Part shown: one piece after another, positions 36,828-45,485 of the stretch | Layout: each line of letters opens with the position of its first letter | Numbering within the stretch: position 1 is the stretch's first letter | Source of the DNA: Palsa-504 sp963767565 | GTDB lineage: Bacteria; Actinomycetota; Actinomycetes; Streptosporangiales; Streptosporangiaceae | DNA: 64,000 nucleotides | Reading direction: 5' to 3' | Assembly (NCBI GenBank): GCA_963767565.1 | Contig: CAVYEG010000001.1 | Coordinates: 513,530-577,529 of the forward strand | Notes under the pieces: generated by a model | Database searches by the model: none | The model's input: the letters and a program-made list of their open reading frames with translations, nothing else | Told to the model about the DNA's origin: nothing | Program-made: the position numbers and the translations under genes

Positions 36828-38555
36828 GTGACTGATGTGACGTCTGAGGCACCCGATGCCCAGCCAGATACACTGCTGGCTGAGCTGGATCCCGAGCAGC
36901 GCGAGGTGGTCCTGGCCAGCGGGGGGCCGGTGTGCGTGCTGGCCGGGGCCGGGACCGGCAAGACGCGGGCCATCACGTACCGGATCGCCTACGCCGCCGC
37001 GGTCGGCCGCCTCAACCCGGCGCACGTGCTGGCCCTGACCTTCACCGTGCGCGCGGCGGGGGAGATGCGGGGCCGGCTCCGGCAGCTCGGCACCGGGCAG
37101 GTGCGGGCCTCGACCTTCCACGCCGCCGCGCTGCGCCAGCTCAACTACTTCTGGCCGCGGGTGGTCGGCGGCCGTCCGCCGCAGCTGATCGACTCCAAGG
37201 CCGCCCTGGTCCGCGAGGCGGCCAAGCAGGCCGGGGTCCGGCTGGACAGCCCCGGGGTGGCCGACGCCGCGGCCGAGATCGAGTGGGCCAAGTCCCTCCA
37301 GGTCCGCCCGGACGGCTACCCGGCCGCGGCCCGGGCCGCGAGCCGCACGCCCCAGGCCGGCGCGGACCCGGTGGCGGCCGTGTTCGCCGGCTACGAGCGG
37401 CTGCGCCGGGAGCGGAACCTGATCGACTTCGAGTCGGTGCTCGAGCTGACCGCGGCCATCGTGCTCGAGCACCGCGCCGCGGCCGATCAGGTCCGGTCCA
37501 GCTTCCGGCACTTCGTGGTCGACGAGTACCAGGACGTGAACCCGCTGCAGAAGCTGCTGCTCGACGCCTGGCTCGGCGACCGCGACGAGCTGTGCGTGGT
37601 GGGCGACCCGAATCAGGTGATCTACTCCTTCACCGGCGCTTCCCCGGCCTACCTGACCGGCTTCACCGCGGAGTTCCCCGACGCCACCGTGGTCCGGCTG
37701 GTGCGCGACTACCGCTCCACGCCGCAGGTGGTCGCGGTGGCCAACCAGCTGGTGCGGGGCGGCGGCACGCTGGTCGCGCAGCGGCCGCCGGGCCCGCAGC
37801 CGGTGCTGACCGCCTTTGCCGACGACCCGGCCGAGGCAGCCGGGCTGGCCATCGGTGTCCAGGCCCTGCTGGCCGGGGGCGTGCCGGCCCGGGAGATCGC
37901 CATCCTGGTCCGGGTCAACGCCGACACCGAGCGGTTCGAGCAGGCCCTGGGCGAGGCCGGGGTGCACTACGTGGTGCGCGGCGCCGAGCGGTTCTACGAG
38001 CGGCCCGTCGTGCGCCAGGCGCTGGTCCTGCTGCGCGGCGCCGCCCGCGGCCCGGACCAGCAGGACGCCCTGCCCGCCGCGGTCCGGGACGTGCTGTCCG
38101 GCGTCGGCTTCAGCGCGGGCGCGCCCCCGGGCGGCGGCGCGGCGGCCCGCGAGCGCTGGGAGTCGCTGGCCGCGATCGCCCAGCTGGCCGACGACATGTA
38201 CGCGGCCCGGCCCGACGCCAGCCTGGCCGACTTCGCCGCCGAGCTGACCCAGCGGGCCGAGCTGGGCCACGCCCCGGCGGTGGACGGCGTGACGCTGGCC
38301 TCGATGCACGCGGCCAAGGGCCTGGAGTGGGACGCGGTCCTGCTGCCCGGCCTGGTCGAGGGGCTGATGCCGATCGTGCACGCCAAGACCGCGGAGGCCA
38401 TCGAGGAGGAAAGACGGCTACTGTATGTCGCGGTGACCAGGGCCCGCGAGCACCTGTACCTGTCCTGGTCGCCGACCCGGACGCCGGGCCGCAGTGCGTC
38501 CCGGCAGCGGTCGCGGTTCCTGGACGGCCTGCGCCTTTCCCGGCGCGGACGGTGA
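36828..38555 (+). CDS. uvrD2: UvrD2-type superfamily I DNA helicase without HRDC domain
   Basis: 575 residues from GTG 36828. Motif I GAGTGKTRAITYRIA, motif Ia TFTVRAAGEMRGR, motif II VDEYQD, motif III VGDPNQVIYSF, motif IV YRSTPQVV, motif V SMHAAKGLEWDAV, motif VI YVAVTRAREHLYLSW. Closest by context to mycobacterial UvrD2, a 3'-5' helicase. The familiar C-terminal Cys4 and HRDC parts are absent; the ORF stops right after motif VI. RBS GGAGGGA lies about 10 bases upstream. It is followed by tesB after 7 bases. Confidence 0.9.
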   Translation: MTDVTSEAPDAQPDTLLAELDPEQREVVLASGGPVCVLAGAGTGKTRAITYRIAYAAAVGRLNPAHVLALTFTVRAAGEMRGRLRQLGTGQVRASTFHAAALRQLNYFWPRVVGGRPPQLIDSKAALVREAAKQAGVRLDSPGVADAAAEIEWAKSLQVRPDGYPAAARAASRTPQAGADPVAAVFAGYERLRRERNLIDFESVLELTAAIVLEHRAAADQVRSSFRHFVVDEYQDVNPLQKLLLDAWLGDRDELCVVGDPNQVIYSFTGASPAYLTGFTAEFPDATVVRLVRDYRSTPQVVAVANQLVRGGGTLVAQRPPGPQPVLTAFADDPAEAAGLAIGVQALLAGGVPAREIAILVRVNADTERFEQALGEAGVHYVVRGAERFYERPVVRQALVLLRGAARGPDQQDALPAAVRDVLSGVGFSAGAPPGGGAAARERWESLAAIAQLADDMYAARPDASLADFAAELTQRAELGHAPAVDGVTLASMHAAKGLEWDAVLLPGLVEGLMPIVHAKTAEAIEEERRLLYVAVTRAREHLYLSWSPTRTPGRSASRQRSRFLDGLRLSRRGR

Positions 38556-38562
38556 GGTGAGG

Positions 38563-39426
38563 ATGGGCCAGGCGCTTGACGCGCTGCTCGACCTGCTCGA
38601 CCTGGAGCAGATCGAGGTCAACATCTTCCGCGGGCGCAGCCCGGACGAGGACCGGCAGCGGGTCTTCGGCGGCCAGGTGGCCGGGCAGGCGCTGGTCGCC
38701 GCCGGGCGCACCGTCCCGCCGGAACGCCCGGTGCACTCGCTGCACGCCTACTTCATCAGGCCCGGCGACCCGTCCGTGCCGATCGTCTACGCGGTGGACC
38801 GGGTGCGGGACGGGCGGTCGTTCACCACCCGCCGGGTGTCGGCCATCCAGCACGGCAAGACGATCTTCACCCTGTCCGCGTCCTTCCACCACGCCGAGCC
38901 GGGTCCCGAGCACGCCGACCCGATGCCGGACGTGCCGGCGCCGGAACAGCTCGAGCGGAACACCGACCGGATCGCCCGGCTGTTCGGCGAGCCGCGCTCC
39001 CCGCTGCCCGGCCACCCGTTCGACCTGCGGTCGGTCGGGCCGCTGTCGGTCGAGGCCGAGCGTGACCCGTCGCTGCGCACCACCAGCAGCCGCATCTGGC
39101 TGCGGGTGGACGGCGAGCTGCCCGACGACGAGCTGCTGCACGTGTGCCTGATGACCTACGTCTCGGACATGACGCTGCTCGACAACGTGCTGATGGGCCA
39201 CGGCCTGTCCTGGGCCGACGGTCGCACCTCGGGGGCCAGCCTGGATCACGCCATGTGGTTCCACCGGCCGTTCCGGGCGGACCGCTGGCTGCTGTACGCG
39301 CAGACCTCACCGGTGGCCTACGGCGGCCGCGGGCTGGCCCGCGGAGAGGTGTTCGACGCCGGCGGCGAGCTGGTGGTCTCGGTGATGCAGGAAGGCCTGA
39401 TCCGGGTCAGCGACGAGCTTTCGTGA
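38563..39426 (+). CDS. tesB: Acyl-CoA thioesterase II
   Basis: 287 residues from ATG 38563. A double hotdog fold: N-terminal FRGRSPDEDRQRVFGGQVAGQ and SLHAYFIRPGD, C-terminal SGASLDHAMWFHRPFRAD and QTSPVAYGGRGLARGEVFD, with conserved Asp and Gln-type residues of TesB. It hydrolyses acyl-CoA to free acid and CoA. Starts 7 bases after uvrD2, so one operon with it. Confidence 0.9.
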   Translation: MGQALDALLDLLDLEQIEVNIFRGRSPDEDRQRVFGGQVAGQALVAAGRTVPPERPVHSLHAYFIRPGDPSVPIVYAVDRVRDGRSFTTRRVSAIQHGKTIFTLSASFHHAEPGPEHADPMPDVPAPEQLERNTDRIARLFGEPRSPLPGHPFDLRSVGPLSVEAERDPSLRTTSSRIWLRVDGELPDDELLHVCLMTYVSDMTLLDNVLMGHGLSWADGRTSGASLDHAMWFHRPFRADRWLLYAQTSPVAYGGRGLARGEVFDAGGELVVSVMQEGLIRVSDELS

Positions 39427-39471
39427 AGCCGCAGGTCAGCCTGCCGCTTGAATTTGCAGCAAAATCGCAGG

Positions 39472-39511
39472 TCAAAAAACTGTTGCCCCTTTTTCGGGCA
39501 GCATTTAGGCT
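39472..39511 (+). promoter_or_regulatory. WhiB7-type promoter with AT-rich box
   Basis: TTGCCC at 39483-39488, then 17 bases, then TAGGCT at 39506-39511. Directly upstream of the -35 lies GTCAAAAAACTG with an A-tract at 39474-39479, in otherwise GC-rich DNA. WhiB7/WblC promoters are known to have an AT-rich element beside the -35, bound by the regulator's AT-hook. The predicted transcript runs through the upstream ORF and terminator to whiB7, about 515 bases downstream. Confidence 0.75.
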
Positions 39512-39563
39512 GCCTACATGTCCGTGGGCTAGTTGTCGACACCCCTGGAGGGAGGTGCCCATC

Positions 39564-39893
39564 GTGACGAACTTCAACACTGGCGTTCTGCCGGTTGCGC
39601 AGTACCTGCCAGAAACGCAGTACCTGCCAGAAACACAGGCGCGTCCGCGTCCGGGTGCCTTCAGCCCGCGTGCCGTCGCCCTGGGGACAGGTGTGCTCGG
39701 TGCCGGCACCGGCACAGGGCCGTGTGCCGCTGGTGCGCTTCCCATTCCGCACGTCCGGGTCAAGGCCGCTCTGGCCGTCGTCCCGTCCATGGGCGCTCCG
39801 GCGGCTCAGCTCCAGCCGAATAACTACATGACCAGCGTTGACGCCGTCGGCGTCGGCAAAGCAGGTCCGCCTCCAGATAGGGCACCGGCCTAA
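39564..39893 (+). CDS. Upstream ORF in the whiB7 leader
   Basis: 109 residues from GTG 39564, with the very strong site GGAGGGAGGTG at 39548-39558. The start is MTNFNTGVLPVAQYLPETQ; QYLPET is duplicated by an 18-bp repeat (39601-39636). The rest is Ala/Gly/Pro-rich, with one Cys and no recognised domain or signal peptide. It lies between the WhiB7-type promoter and a Rho-independent terminator, the position where whiB7/wblC leaders hold an upstream ORF that couples ribosome stalling by antibiotics to read-through. It may therefore be a sensor ORF rather than a functional protein. Confidence 0.6.
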   Translation: MTNFNTGVLPVAQYLPETQYLPETQARPRPGAFSPRAVALGTGVLGAGTGTGPCAAGALPIPHVRVKAALAVVPSMGAPAAQLQPNNYMTSVDAVGVGKAGPPPDRAPA

Positions 39894-39902
39894 ACAGGCC
39901 GG
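39885..39902 (+). promoter_or_regulatory. Hairpin over the upstream ORF stop codon
   Basis: CCGGCCT (39885-39891) pairs with AGGCCGG (39896-39902), leaving a 4-base loop; the TAA stop of the upstream ORF starts at the end of the first arm. A terminating or stalled ribosome would melt it. It sits 14 bases before the terminator. Confidence 0.55.
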
Positions 39903-39916
39903 CCAAGCTCCCCTTG

Positions 39917-39949
39917 AGGCCGCGGACCCGCACACAGGGTCCGCGGCCT
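39917..39949 (+). terminator. Rho-independent terminator in the whiB7 leader
   Basis: AGGCCGCGGACCC (39917-39929) and its perfect complement GGGTCCGCGGCCT (39937-39949) form a 13-bp stem with a 7-base loop, followed by AGTTATTT. A competing pairing exists: GGTCCG at 39864-39869 inside the upstream ORF can pair with CGGACC in the first arm, a possible antiterminator. Confidence 0.88.
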
Positions 39950-40031
39950 AGTTATTTGGGCCTAGGTCCCGAGACGGGCGAGAAATCGCCGAGACGAGAA
40001 CTAGGACCGGCAAGCGAGAGGGGATGCACCG

Positions 40032-40403
40032 ATGCAGTGGCGTGAAGCCACCGTCGGCAGGCAGGACGCGACGGGGTTCGAGGCGTACAGCTCCGCGAGA
40101 CAGGGGCCGGCTTTCGGCATGGCGGGTCAGCTGGCGCTGGCCGACCCGGCCACGGCACTTCCGGTAGGGCTGGATCTTCCGTGCACGGAGGACCCGGAGC
40201 TGTTCTTCGCCGAGTCTCCGCAGGATGTGGAGCAGGCGAAGGCCATGTGCCGGGACTGCCGGGCCAGGCTGGCCTGCCTGGCCGGGGCGCTGGAGCGCCG
40301 GGAGCCCTGGGGTGTCTGGGGCGGCGAGCTGCTGATCCGCGGCACGATCGTGCCCCGGAAGCGGCCGCGCGGACGTCCGCGCAAGACCGAAGTGGCCGCC
40401 TAG
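40032..40403 (+). CDS. whiB7: WhiB7/WblC-type transcription factor
   Basis: 123 residues. Four Cys bind a 4Fe-4S cluster: LPCTEDPELFF, then MCRDC and LAC. The WhiB core ends in EPWGVWGGE, and the C-terminus carries an AT-hook, RKRPRGRPRK, which marks the WhiB7/WblC branch. This factor pairs with the principal sigma factor and turns on intrinsic antibiotic-resistance genes when translation is inhibited. Its place next to mycoredoxin and uvrD2 matches mycobacteria. RBS GAGAGGGG at 40016-40023. It is controlled by the leader just upstream. Confidence 0.94.
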   Translation: MQWREATVGRQDATGFEAYSSARQGPAFGMAGQLALADPATALPVGLDLPCTEDPELFFAESPQDVEQAKAMCRDCRARLACLAGALERREPWGVWGGELLIRGTIVPRKRPRGRPRKTEVAA

Positions 40404-40517
40404 CAGTGTCCTCCTAACCAGGGGGGGCCACGGCACCAACCGAAGGGCCGCGCAGGCTCAGCACAGGGCCGCGCGGCCCGCAGACAGGCACACAATGCAC
40501 ACAACGGAGTGGTCAGC

Positions 40518-40712
40518 ATGCGTTTCATCGAGGAGCTCGCCCAAGAGCGATCTCGCGACACCATCGAACTAGCGGAGCGGATGCGCCCCGCTCGCCGCCT
40601 GGCGACCTTGCGCCGTGCCCGGCGCCTGGAAACCCGGGCCGAGCGCCGCATGATCGAAGCCTGGCGCCGGGCCGCGGAACTGCGCGCCGCCATCGAGTCC
40701 GCGGAGTACTGA
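40518..40712 (+). CDS. Small basic helical protein
   Basis: 64 residues from ATG 40518 with GGAG eight bases upstream. Arg/Glu-rich and wholly helical (MRFIEELAQERSRDTIELAE, MRPARRLATLRRARRLETRA). No known domain. A stop-spanning tandem repeat starts in its last codons and a strong terminator follows, so it closes the whiB7 transcription unit or forms its own. Confidence 0.72.
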   Translation: MRFIEELAQERSRDTIELAERMRPARRLATLRRARRLETRAERRMIEAWRRAAELRAAIESAEY

Positions 40713-40768
40713 GATATAGCGGAGTACTGAGATATAGCGGAGTACTGAGATATAGCGGAGCACTGAGA
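40701..40768 (+). repeat. 18-bp tandem repeat over the stop codon
   Basis: GCGGAGTACTGAGATATA occurs at 40701, 40719 and 40737, with a partial copy at 40755. The first copy holds the last codons and the TGA (40710-40712) of the 64-residue gene. Confidence 0.95.
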
Positions 40769-40773
40769 AACCA

Positions 40774-40807
40774 GCCGTGGCCCGGGGCCTCCCGCCCGGG
40801 CCACGGC
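40774..40807 (+). terminator. Strong stem-loop terminator
   Basis: GCCGTGGCCCGGG (40774-40786) and CCCGGGCCACGGC (40795-40807) form a perfect 13-bp stem with an 8-base loop. Only a short T-stretch (CTTGT) follows, as usual in high-GC actinomycetes. Confidence 0.8.
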
Positions 40808-40892
40808 CTTGTCCGCACCACGCTCATTCCCCCGCTGGCGCCGCCGGGCCTGCCGTCTTCCTTCGGCGGGCCGCCATCTCGCGCGGGTTAGC

Positions 40893-42032
40893 TTACGGGG
40901 AGCAGAACGTGACCTCGGGGTAGCGTGGTGACGGCTGGTCCAGCAGGGCTTGCGACCTGCCGCGCAGGTGCTCGTCGAAGAAGGCCCGGACGTAGGCGCG
41001 GGTGATGTCCAGGGACCGGGCTCCGGACAGGCCGGCGCCGGTGTCGATGCCGACCTGATCGGCCAGCAGCGCCAGGTCGGTGAAGGAGGCGTGCACCGCG
41101 CCGGCCACCACGAGCCACCGCTTCCAGCCGGTCAGGAGTTCCCAGTCCCGCTCCCAGGTGAGCACGGAACCCTTCACGTGTTTCCCGTCCGGCGACGCGA
41201 TGATCCCGCTTCCCGGGGTGTAGTTGGATTGCTTGCCCAGGAACAGGAACGGCCGGGCCAGGCCCTGGTCCGGGATCGGGGCGGCAGTAGCGCCGTCCAT
41301 GTCGATGCCCGCCCGGATGCGCGAGTCGGCCAGCATGGCGGCGATGGCGGCGGCGCCGCCGGCGGAGTGACCGGCCATCGCCATCCGGGACGGGTCGATC
41401 AGCCCGGCGCCCGGCCAGGCCAGGTGCGCACCGGTCAGCTCGTCGAGCACGAAGCAGACATCCGCTGCCCGGCCTGCCGCTACCTCATCGTTCCTGTCCC
41501 GCCGGGGTGCCTCACGGGCGAGGCAGGTGGTCACCCGCCCGTCGGGAAAGGCCGTGGCGTGACTCTCGTACGTGTGGTCAATACCGGCCACCACATAGCC
41601 GTGGCTGGCCAGGTCCTCGGCCAGGGCGGTGAGCGTGCTGCGGGAGTTGGTGAAGCCGGGCGAGAGCACGACGAGGGGGAGGCTGTGCTGAGGCCCGGCC
41701 GGCCTGGCGTCGCTGACTGCGTTGGTCCGGACCGTGCTCAGCGCGTCCGGCGGGATGCCGGTGATGTCCCTGCTGGTGAGCTGGAGCCCGGACTCCGCTG
41801 GCGTCATGTACCGGGCTCGCGGTCCGTCCGACGGCACCGCCGGATACCACAGCGAAACCATCAGCTCCCGGGCGTTCACCCCCGGGACCCACGGATCGGG
41901 ACGGGAGGTGTCTGTCAGCCACACAGAAGCGGTGCCGGCCGGGTACGGACCGGTCGGCTCAGGCAGGTACGGCGTTGGACCGCGCCCGGCCGGCACGTCA
42001 CCGGCGCCTGCCGAAGTTCCCATGCCGCCCAT
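40893..42032 (-). CDS. Alpha/beta hydrolase of PAF-acetylhydrolase/lipase type
   Basis: 379 residues from ATG 42032; GTG 42038 and ATG 42023 are alternatives. The core has LPLVVLSPGFTNSRSTLTAL, the oxyanion region, SYGY-type GIDHTYES, the nucleophile elbow GHSAGG, the acid IDMDG, and the His in AVHASFTDLALL. This arrangement fits the plasma PAF-acetylhydrolase/cutinase-like group of esterases. No signal peptide, so probably cytosolic. Substrate unknown. Confidence 0.85.
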   Translation of the reverse strand: MGGMGTSAGAGDVPAGRGPTPYLPEPTGPYPAGTASVWLTDTSRPDPWVPGVNARELMVSLWYPAVPSDGPRARYMTPAESGLQLTSRDITGIPPDALSTVRTNAVSDARPAGPQHSLPLVVLSPGFTNSRSTLTALAEDLASHGYVVAGIDHTYESHATAFPDGRVTTCLAREAPRRDRNDEVAAGRAADVCFVLDELTGAHLAWPGAGLIDPSRMAMAGHSAGGAAAIAAMLADSRIRAGIDMDGATAAPIPDQGLARPFLFLGKQSNYTPGSGIIASPDGKHVKGSVLTWERDWELLTGWKRWLVVAGAVHASFTDLALLADQVGIDTGAGLSGARSLDITRAYVRAFFDEHLRGRSQALLDQPSPRYPEVTFCSP

Positions 42033-42405
42033 TATCACCGCCCATCCTCGCGCTTATGAAATGGCCAGGCCGGTGCGCACTGACCGGAACCGCCGCGTGA
42101 AGGCGGCCAGCTTTCCTATGGACTGCTGCCAGCTTCCGGCAGGTTCCTGCCAGCGGCATCACATTTATGCGCGCATACCCTCAGGCAACTTGCAGCCCTA
42201 TACAGAGCTGACCCAGACCGATTCCGCGAATAGCGCGGTGAGCTGATCGCCCTCCGCAAATGATCTTGGTGCGCCGGGATTCCCGGTAGCGGGCATGCCG
42301 ACGGCCCGGGCGCCGGCGCCGGGTTCGCGATGTGCGAGCCTTTCTGCGGGTCGGGCTGGCAGGCCGTGGACAAGGACGGGGGAGCCGGGGCTCAGGGTGC
42401 GCAGG
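42033..42405. other. Gap between hydrolase and IS1380-type element
   Basis: About 370 bases with no convincing gene. It should contain the hydrolase promoter (minus strand) and one end of the IS element, but I could not find a matching inverted repeat. A short stretch near 42,150-42,230 is AT-richer than average. Confidence 0.35.
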
Positions 42406-43866
42406 TCAGGCGGGTGCGGGCAGTGCCCGGAGCCGGGCCAGCACCTCGGGAAGCACCCAGTGGCCAGGCGGCAGCCGCAGGACCAGGTGGCGGGCATGGC
42501 GGATCAGCCGGCCAGGGACGGCGATCAGCCGCCGCCGCAGGGTGGCGATCATGGCCTTGCCGCCGCGCACGCCGTGCCCGGCCAGGATGTCCTGCCCGGC
42601 GGTGATGGCGGTGAGCTGGTGCAGCCAGGCGGCCATGGTCGCGGCGAGCAGCGCGCCCCACATCCAGGCCAGGTTCACCTGGGGATATCCCGACGGGAGG
42701 TGCCGGAGGGCGGCGCCGTGCTTGCTGTCGCGGAAGATGTTCTCCACTGTGGTGCGGTGCCGGTACCAGTGCTCGACGGCGGCTGCCTTGTCCGGGGCAG
42801 TCACGTCCAGGTTGGTCAAGATGAACGAGTAGGCGTAGATCGCCCCGGCACGGGCCAGCTCGGGGATCGGCAGGGCGCGCTGGTCCGGGTGCAGGGTGCG
42901 GCGCCGCCGGGACCGCGGGTCGGCCGAGACCTGCCCGGGATCCAGCGCCACCCGGCGGATCAGCAGCCGGGTGTTCGCCGGCCACCAGTCCGGGCAGTAC
43001 TCCGTGACCGCGACCTGCGCATTGTCCATGTCAATGGCGTCATGCCAGTCGTCCTCGGCGATCCCGGCCAGCAGCCGCCACAGCGGCGCGATCCGCTTGG
43101 CGCCGATCGCGAACGCGATCTTCTCGCCGTGGGCGGTGCGGGCCAGCTGCCCGGCGAAGTAGCCGGCGTCGGCGCGCATCGCCACCCGGCCCGACGCCCG
43201 TGCCCGCTGCGGCAGGGCGGCCAGGGCACGGCGCAGCAGGTCCGGCGCGGTCGCGCGCGGGTCATCGGTCCCGTCGCCCAGGTCGGCGGCCAGCACGGTC
43301 TCGGTCTCCGCCCAGCTGGCCACGTGCGGCCGCCCGACCCGCTGGCCCTGGTGGTTGTAGGCCACGCCGCGCTTCTTCCGGCCGTAGACCTCCACGTCGG
43401 TGGTGTCCAGGTCGATCGTGACCGGCCCATCGGCCAGCGCCGCCGACCGCTCCGCGGGCAGCATTGCCAGCATCCGTCCGGTCACCGCCGCCAGGCCGGT
43501 CTCCACTGCCTGCCACTGCGCCGGGGTGATCCGCCGGGCCAGGCCCGCGGCGGTCGTGGACGCCAGTCCCGGCACCGGCGTGATCTGCTGCCCGGCCGCA
43601 TCGGCGCGCTGGCGGTCCAGCCCGGTCAAGAAGTCCTCCCCGGCCAGCTGCGCCGCGGCCAGCCCGGCCAGCAGCTCCCCGGCCCCGAACCCGCGGTCCC
43701 GCTGCTTGATCGGGCCGACCGCCGCATCCAGCGTGCTGATCACGCCGAGCCGCCCGCACAGCTCGGTGATGGCGGCCAGGCCCGCGTTCGGCGTCAGCGC
43801 CTGATCCGGCGCGCCGATCCGCGGCTGCTGCCGCGATCTGCCCGCCCCGCTGCGTATCCTTTTCAC
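42406..43866 (-). mobile_element. IS1380-family insertion sequence (transposase)
   Basis: A 486-residue transposase in one intact frame. The IS1380/DDE_1 family is shown by GPVTIDLDTTDVEVYGRKK (first Asp), AMRADAGYF (second Asp), and YRHRTTVENIFRDSKHG (Glu), plus the start region of a TNAGL-type N-terminus. It is GC-rich like the host, so it is adapted or old. The terminal inverted repeats could not be located by eye; the element probably extends some 50-100 bases each side of the gene. Confidence 0.88.
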
Positions 43867-44066
43867 CAGGTAGGTGCCTCTCCGCCTGAGATGACCATCA
43901 TTTCGCAGCGATCATCATCCCAGGTCAAAGGGGCACCTATCGGCATTTGCGCCGCCGTGTCACCGACCTACTCGCGGATTGGGTCAGAACCTCACCAGTA
44001 GCTGAGCGCAGCTTTAAGGCAGGGAGCCGCGAGCATGACGGCGCCGTCATGACGAAAGGAAACTTC

Positions 44067-44585
44067 ATGCGAATACCCACGAAGATCCTGACCCTGCTCA
44101 TCGGGGTGGTGAGCGCCGCGGCGCTCACCACGGGCGCGCTGGCCATCACGGCCGCATCGGCCGCTGCCGCCACGACCACGCCGGCCGCGTCCGCGTCGTG
44201 GTACGGGTGCTACGGGTATGGCTGCATCGGCAAGAGCCCTCAGGTTCAGCACTGCAGCAGCGACGCCACCACGGTCTACGCGATCTCGGCCTACGACGGC
44301 CTGCGCAAGACACGCGTCACGCTGCGGCTGCGGTACAGCCCCGGCTGCCAGTCGGCCTGGGCGACGGTCACCGACATCGGCCGCCCCGACGGGGCCACGT
44401 TCTGGATCTATGACCGGGGCACCCATGCGCTGGAGGTCGCCTCGACCGAGCGCGCCTGGTTCACCAGGCAATGGCAGACCACCAACATGGTCGGCGTCGC
44501 GAAGACCAAGGCACGGGCGTGCCTCGAGGTACATACCCGGCACGGGATGAGCGCGCCCGTCTGCACACCATTCTTTGGTCACTAA
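44067..44585 (+). CDS. Secreted Cys-rich DUF2690-like protein
   Basis: 172 residues from ATG 44067, with GAAAGGA upstream; ATG 44049 is the alternative. Signal peptide MRIPTKILTLLIGVVSAAAL followed by an Ala-rich cleavage area. The mature part holds five Cys (WYGCYGYGCIG, VQHCSSDA, SPGCQS, RACLEV, PVCTPF) and repeated aromatic-Gly blocks, as in the DUF2690 family of actinobacterial secreted proteins. Function unknown. It sits between two insertion sequences and ends in a terminator. Confidence 0.75.
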   Translation: MRIPTKILTLLIGVVSAAALTTGALAITAASAAAATTTPAASASWYGCYGYGCIGKSPQVQHCSSDATTVYAISAYDGLRKTRVTLRLRYSPGCQSAWATVTDIGRPDGATFWIYDRGTHALEVASTERAWFTRQWQTTNMVGVAKTKARACLEVHTRHGMSAPVCTPFFGH

Positions 44586-44612
44586 TTAGCAACCACAACC
44601 CAATAACCGCCT

Positions 44613-44640
44613 GGGCCCGGCGGGAAGACACGCCGGGCCC
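44613..44640 (+). terminator. Stem-loop terminator after the secreted protein gene
   Basis: GGGCCCGGCG (44613-44622) and CGCCGGGCCC (44631-44640) pair over 10 bp with an 8-base loop, 28 bases after the stop. Confidence 0.75.
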
Positions 44641-44675
44641 CGGCGGGCCAAGGAGCTTGCTAGCATAGCCGGAGT

Positions 44676-45485
44676 GATTGAGGGTTATTCAGGTCGTCCG
44701 GTAGAAGTGCAGGCCGACGACTGCTGAGATAGTCGTCTCAAATGTTTTAAGCGGACGCCGGTAGTCGGTGTGCATGATGGTCCAGTTTTTGAAGTGCGAA
44801 ATCACTTGCTCGATCATCCAGCGTATCTTGTTGACCTCGGAGTTGTATTCCCTTTGCCAGTCGAGTAGCGCGCTGCCCGCGGGCTTCCTGAAGGGAGTGA
44901 TCATGTTGTTCCCGATGTATCCTTTGTCGCCGATCCAGTTCTTCGGGTTCATCGTCAGCAGTACGCCGGATTCTTCCCGGCAGTAGTTGTCGTGACGGCT
45001 CCCGTGGACCGGGTCGGAGATCCAGGCGAGCTTTCCGTAAATGGTGCAGGCGACCTGGACGTTCATCCCGGTGGTCTTGTGTTTTCCTGAGTACAGTTCC
45101 TTGTGCCCGTCCCATGACCAGCATGGGAGCAGCGTGCCGTCCAGGATGTACTGGGAACCCGTGTCAAGGTCGTCAGCGGTCGGCACAAATTCGCGCGTCG
45201 CTTCCGGGATGAGCGGCGTTGTGGCAGATATGGCGCGGCTGATGGTCGGCTGGGATACGCCGAGCGACTCGCCTATTTCCGCTTGCGTGCGATTATGCCG
45301 CATGTAGGTCAGCGCGGCCACTACCGATTTGAAAAGACCGAGGCATGGCGGCCAATTCGGGGATCCTGCCCCGGGCTGCACGGAATTGATCCGGATGCAG
45401 AGGTCGATGATTTCTTCGCGGTCGAACCCGGTGGTATGATGCACGTGATGGCCTGTTCTATGGATTAAGTGTGGTAACTCAATCC
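44676..45485. mobile_element. IS5-family element, AT-rich
   Basis: The element around the transposase has candidate terminal inverted repeats, GATTGAG then GTTA (44676-44687) and TAACTCAATC (45476-45485), which match imperfectly. The DNA is visibly lower in GC than the surrounding genome, so it is a recent arrival. A target duplication could not be read. Confidence 0.55.
44689..45444 (-). CDS. IS5-type DDE transposase (DDE_Tnp_4)
   Basis: 251 residues from GTG 45444, intact. The N-terminal HTH (RHNRTQAEIGESLGVSQPTI) precedes the catalytic core: ILDGTLLP (Asp), HGSRHDNYC (Asp), GDKGYIGNNM, and KIRWMIEQVISHFKNW (Glu). This is the IS112/IS1648-like group of IS5. Codon use is less GC-biased than in neighbouring genes. 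Confidence 0.85.
   Translation of the reverse strand: MHHTTGFDREEIIDLCIRINSVQPGAGSPNWPPCLGLFKSVVAALTYMRHNRTQAEIGESLGVSQPTISRAISATTPLIPEATREFVPTADDLDTGSQYILDGTLLPCWSWDGHKELYSGKHKTTGMNVQVACTIYGKLAWISDPVHGSRHDNYCREESGVLLTMNPKNWIGDKGYIGNNMITPFRKPAGSALLDWQREYNSEVNKIRWMIEQVISHFKNWTIMHTDYRRPLKTFETTISAVVGLHFYRTT

Noticed and set aside
35859..38381. Minus-strand 840-codon frame opposite uvrD2 and mycoredoxin
   Set aside because: Spans several real genes on both strands and has random composition.
42033..44066. Terminal inverted repeats of the IS1380-type element
   Set aside because: Several short matches were examined on both sides, none long enough or correctly oriented to call.
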